From NCBI RefSeq assembly GCF_902148845.1, contig NC_043758.1, positions 38,028,143 through 38,092,142 of the forward strand: a stretch of 64,000 bases of DNA, given 5' to 3'. Shown in pieces: positions 59,481 to 64,000 of the stretch (positions within the stretch are counted from its first letter, which is position 1; each line of letters begins with the position of its first letter). Below the pieces are notes generated by a model, which was not told the origin of the DNA, did no database searches, and saw only the letters and a list, made by a program, of their open reading frames with translations. The translations under genes were made by a program, and so were the position numbers. The DNA is from Salarias fasciatus (Eukaryota > Chordata > Actinopteri > Blenniiformes > Blenniidae).

Positions 59481-62400
59481 CTGGTTGTGTTGTTAACAGA
59501 CAGGATTGACACCAACAAGTCGGGGGAGAAGCACTTGGATGTGGTCTACACCTGCCACGGCGATAAGCTAACGCTGATCGTGTCACTACCAGACGGGATC
59601 GGCATCAACGCAGTCTTCATCACAACAGCTAAAACCAACACCTGTGGGGAGGAGCAGGCGCTGTCTTACCTGCAACGGCTACAAAACACCACCATGTCAG
59701 CAAATGGCTGGGCTCAAAGAGCCAGGAGAAGAGCGCACGAACGGCGTCTCCGTCGGCAGCATTCAAGCTAACACTAACCGCGTCGCTAACAGCCGCAGCG
59801 GACATGTCAGTTAGCCGGGGAGAGCAAGGCGCTGCCCACTCGACACTCAATCCACACCAAAAATAAGAAATCCAGCAACCTCAGCGTCTGCCGGGAGGTT
59901 AATGAATGAATCCCTCGACCAGAGGAGACGCCGCTGCGGCGCCAACTGAGCTTAGACGAAGGTGAAAAAGGGGAAACTGACGTCACAGCCTTTGAAGGGT
60001 GAACTTTGCTGCTCCAAACGTGCCCGGTGACGCAGTATGAAGCCGTACAGGCTCGTCCCACATCCCACAATCTTCAGCTGTAGGCGAGTTCGCCTGCATA
60101 CTAGAAGAAGAGAGGAGCCGAATCTGGGATGACGCCGGAATTTAATGTCTTTCTGGGGTCACAGGTGATGTTGTTGCTGTGCATACTCGAACTGCACATG
60201 CGTGAAGCGAACGCTCAGTGCTTTCAGCACGGTCTTCTGGCGGTCAGGAAGGATGAATCAGAAAACACACATGCTGATGTGTGGGAGGTGAAGTTATGTG
60301 TGAGTACAAGGTTCCGCCAGCACAGAGCTTGGACGCTTATTTAGTCATGTCAAATCAGATTTTAATCCAATGGGGCAAAAAATACATATTTGTTGTAACA
60401 GTTCTTACAGTTTCTGACAAAGGTCAGAATATTTGTCTGCATCATGAAGTAGTGAGACGAGATCCCTGAACACAGACACTGGAAAATAAACTCTGTAGCT
60501 GCAGATGTTGTTGTATTCTGTTTGGGTTTGTTTTGCTCTTTTGAATCAAGCGTGTGGATGTATGACCTTCCTAACAGCAAACTCTCCCCTTTTGTTTAAA
60601 AAGTAACTGCAGGTCGAGTGTTTGCAGCTGCATGAGTCATCAGCTTCCAGTTGAGGCTGTGTGGAAGTGTGCACTTTATATTTGTGGTGTGTGTTAAAGT
60701 TCCTGACTGTTCTTTATAAAATTCAATTATAAACGGCTTCACAATGGGAAGATAACAGACGATGTACGCGTACAATCACTCAGTTCCAGCTCAGCAGTAA
60801 CAAGTTCTGCCGAATTTATACCGTGGTCCTTTTCCTGCTTCACTTTTCTCCCTGTGAATTATTCCTGCAGTAAATAAGTGGGAGGTTAATGATTTTCCGG
60901 CTCTAATCGAAGGCCTCGCTTCGCTCCGCGATGCAGCTGAGGCTTGTCGCCTTGGCACAACGCTGCTTGTCACTCACGCTACTTGAGAAATAGACGGCGA
61001 TGCTGCGAGCTGTCCGGACCGGTGCGCCGGTATTAACCCCGCTGCCTGGGCTGTGGAAGCGCTGGGGAGCTTCAGAAAACGGACATGCAGCCGCTTTTCA
61101 TCTCTCACTGACAATTAGAGGAGAATTCTTATTCCCGGGAACCAGTGAGAGTTTGTAATCATCCATATCAATTATTGGACATGTGACACGGGCATTTGCA
61201 TTGCCAATGTGGCTTCGCTGCTCCGGCTAATGGAGCCGCCATCTGGACCTGCTCTCCGACTTCAACACGACTGCAGGAGCACAAATGTGTGTGTGTGTTA
61301 CACACACGTCGTGTTTTAGCTGATTTGTTTCGGTTGGTTGTGGCAGCTGCAGTTCAATGTTCTGCGTTCTCAGGTAACTTCATTCAGAAAATGGTGCAGA
61401 CAAATGTAAATGGTTCCTTCTGCCTATAAACAAATCAGAACATCGAAATCTAAAACTAACAGTTGCATTGAAAACTTTGCAGTTAACACTGTAACCAACC
61501 CCTTCTGTTCTTTTTGTTTTCGGCCTCGTCCCTCCTCCCAGCGCTCCTTCCCCTGTTAACCTTTCACACTTCAGAAGGCGCGATAGCATTTGGCTCTCAT
61601 TCTGAACGTGTCCAGTCTGTCGGCCAGCGGGGCCGCTTTAATGATTTTGTGCTTAATCCATGGGAACGCCGGGAAAAGCGTTCCCTGACTAGAAAAGGTC
61701 ACATGAATGCAGCGCTATTGGAAAGGGTTCAGGGCGTCAGGAAATATCACCTCTCAGGGTTTCCCCCGTGCTCATTTCCTCCAGCCTTCTCCACACACTC
61801 TCGCTTGCTGTTTGGGTGTTTATGAGTTGAATTTGGAGATCGCAGGAAGAATCACTTCTACACTTCAACATGTCTGCTAAAAAACCAGAGACATTGGTTT
61901 CCAGCTAAACTGAGTCAAAATAAGCCTGGAATTGCAGCTCAGCTAATGAGTGACAGCGAGACGACATTTGATAGCAGCATCAACTCAAGCAGCACAGAAG
62001 CCACTGCTCCAACTTAAGAATTACTTTTATGTATCCAGTGAAGTAAATATTTAACACCTTGGTAATGGAGCACCGACATGCGCTCGGCTTTTTATTCAAC
62101 CTCGGTAATCACAGATGGTAATCTGGATGGAAAGGCCGGTCTGCGGAGCCAGAGTCGTTACGTCTGTTTGCCAGACGTCACATCACTGATGCAGCGTCTC
62201 AGTCTTTAGAAAAAAGCATCACGTCTGGAGACAGTCGGAGGCAACGAGGGACGTCGCTGCAGCATCGGACAACTTCACAGGCGTGTGGTGCCGTTTGTGA
62301 TGACAAAAGATGTTCATAATGTGAAATAATGATAATAATTCAAGGGTTTTGAGGAATACATCCATGGTTCTTTGGAGTAATTAAAAGTATGTTTTGAAGA

Positions 62401-63168
62401 AAGGTTTTAATCGTTATTTTGCATTCAGCAGGAGTGTAATTTAGCTGCATGTTTGCGTTTGATTGGACTGCGTTGACTGTAATCAACAGGTTTCATATTC
62501 AATGACAAACACTTATCAATGTGACATTTGATTAAACTGCAGTTGTTGTGGTTCGTGATGATTCACTTTACAAATATTACATTTTATTGACATTAAAATC
62601 AGATTATAGTTTTACATAGTTTATTAGCTTCTGCTTTACTGTAAGAAACATTACTATAAATATTTCTTTAATCTTTTTTCATGACTATAAGAAAAGTGAG
62701 ATATTGTCTTAATCCGATACAATAAAGTTCACCATGCAGAGTGAAGAAGAGGGAAGACGGGAATAGGAATCATTTTGTGTGTTTTATGAGCAAAAACAGT
62801 CTTGCTGATGGAGCAGAGTGAATTATCGCCATTCGTTACGGGTAACATGACATTGCACTTTGCACTGAGCACTTTTCCCACTCACAAAGCACTTTAAAAT
62901 GCACACTGCACTTTTAAAGAAAGCTCATTTGCACATAAAGAATTTGCGCAACAGTTGTCATTTTAAAATCACTTATTTATTGAACAGTCTGCCTGTAGGT
63001 CCAGTCGACGTGTGCCACCTGCAGTGATGGCGGCGGACCTGCAAGACAAACATGACAAATCAAATTTGGGGAATGTGCCTGTTTTTGATTGGCTCTTCTT
63101 TTGGGTGTTGGTGTGCATGCAACGAGTGTGACAAGGTGTTGGTGTGTGGGTGTGGTGAAGTGTGTGAT
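59481..63168. other. Intergenic or intronic, no supported gene
   Basis: Includes GC-richer patches near 59700-60130 and 60880-61090 that could be regulatory, but no start site or exon can be defended. The 97-codon frame at 59478 has no recognisable domain. Confidence 0.45.
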
Positions 63169-63281
63169 TTTTTTTTTTTTTACTCACCTTGTGTACAGGA
63201 GTGGTGTCCGGCCAAAAGATTCCCCGGGGGACCAGATGCCACTAAAGACAGTTCTGGGCTGGACCAAGAGTGGAAACAGGC

Positions 63282-63304
63282 GGGGGGGGGGGGGGGGGGG
63301 GGGG
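63282..63304. repeat. Poly-G tract, 23 G
   Basis: Homopolymer run, length probably uncertain in assembly. A T-rich run lies at about 63169-63181. Confidence 0.95.
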
Positions 63305-64000
63305 TTTCACAGACTTTAGATATGGCTTATTTATTTGGGCGATTAGTTCAGTTTATTCTTAAGAATGGGTTTTGTTGTCTTTAGATTATTATTATGAGTT
63401 TTGTAGTGGAGGATTTATCATAGTTTTAGTGAACTAATATTATGTTTTACACCTAAGGAGTTTTTATGGTTTTACCCATTTAGAGTGAATCTATTTGAGG
63501 GCCTGAAGACATTCGCTTGGTGGTTGTAGCTGGGTTCTGTGCTGCTGCTGGGAAGACCATGCTCCTTTAAAATCCTCTGATGCACTTATGGCACTTTTTG
63601 CACTTTATATTTTTTTGCACAGGAAAATAAGTAGAAGTGGACCACTCAACCTTTGACTCATGTCCTCTTGCGGCTCACGCCACACTGCTTACAAGAGGAA
63701 ATTAAAATGTATCCAGTTCAGTCTGCAGCGGTTCCCTCAGCTGCTGTGAGATGTTTGTCACTCATTTGAAATGAAGCTGAAGAAGAGCTTGCTTTGTGTT
63801 TTATGGAGTTCAGTCTTCCCTGAATAGAGACAAAGCTGTCCGCCACACATTTAACACTAGATAAAGGCTCTTTACTGTCCCTGCTCGCTCCCACCATCCC
63901 ATAATGCATCTGTGTGATCAATGGGACCCTTGGCTGTGCTCTCATCTCCCGGCCTTCCTCGGCAATCAGCAGCGCGGCGTGATCAGAGACGGCCGCCCGT
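63305..64000. other. No gene seen at right edge
   Basis: No coding, RNA or transposon signal recognised. Confidence 0.5.

Noticed and set aside
59478-59771. 97-codon open frame as a gene
   Set aside because: Partly overlaps a probable dispersed repeat and a basic C-terminal stretch; no family resemblance.

Overview
The window looks like teleost fish DNA. L2/Maui-type LINEs, an antisense RTE/Rex3-like LINE tail, hAT and TTAA-target DNA elements and (CA)n tracts fill it, and no ordinary single-copy host protein gene was recognised. The species cannot be named from the sequence alone.

Positions 1-32699 are one tandem array with a unit of about 620 bp. It reads like an anonymous satellite, but every unit carries a U5 spliceosomal snRNA gene on the minus strand. 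I count 52 copies, all in the same orientation and 617-621 bp apart, with one 717-bp exception. The RNA has the U5 loop GCCUUUUAC, a paired stem I, an Sm site AAUUUUUGA and a 3' hairpin CCCCAC/GUGGGG. Each unit also has a conserved PSE-like block and an octamer-like site upstream. Twenty-three copies are identical over all 116 nt. Others carry scattered changes, and four have a changed Sm site. The array runs off the left edge of the window.

Positions 32700-46235 are a nest of transposons. An L2 LINE abuts the array. It is split by an 8339-bp DNA transposon (34138-42476; 6-bp target duplication TTGCAC; termini TAC...GTA; 365-bp inverted repeats; best fit IS3EU-like from memory) and then by a second L2. 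The transposon carries two convergent spliced genes: an integrase-fold (DDE) transposase on the plus strand and a HECT-type E3 ubiquitin ligase with an N-terminal zinc ribbon on the minus strand. The ligase's first exon lies inside the terminal repeat, so the same zinc-ribbon exon also sits, facing inward, in front of the transposase. Each repeat contains TTTACA boxes spaced 20 bp apart, probably transposase-binding sites.

Positions 46236-54590 hold a hAT element with exact 8-bp duplications and a piggyBac relic inside it, solo-LTR fossils, a family of TTAA-flanked MITEs, and a third LINE split by a 1000-bp hAT element. Positions 54591-64000 are intergenic or intronic DNA with simple repeats and no gene I can support.

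The layout points to a homogenised U5 snRNA locus whose right edge is buffered by accumulated transposons.
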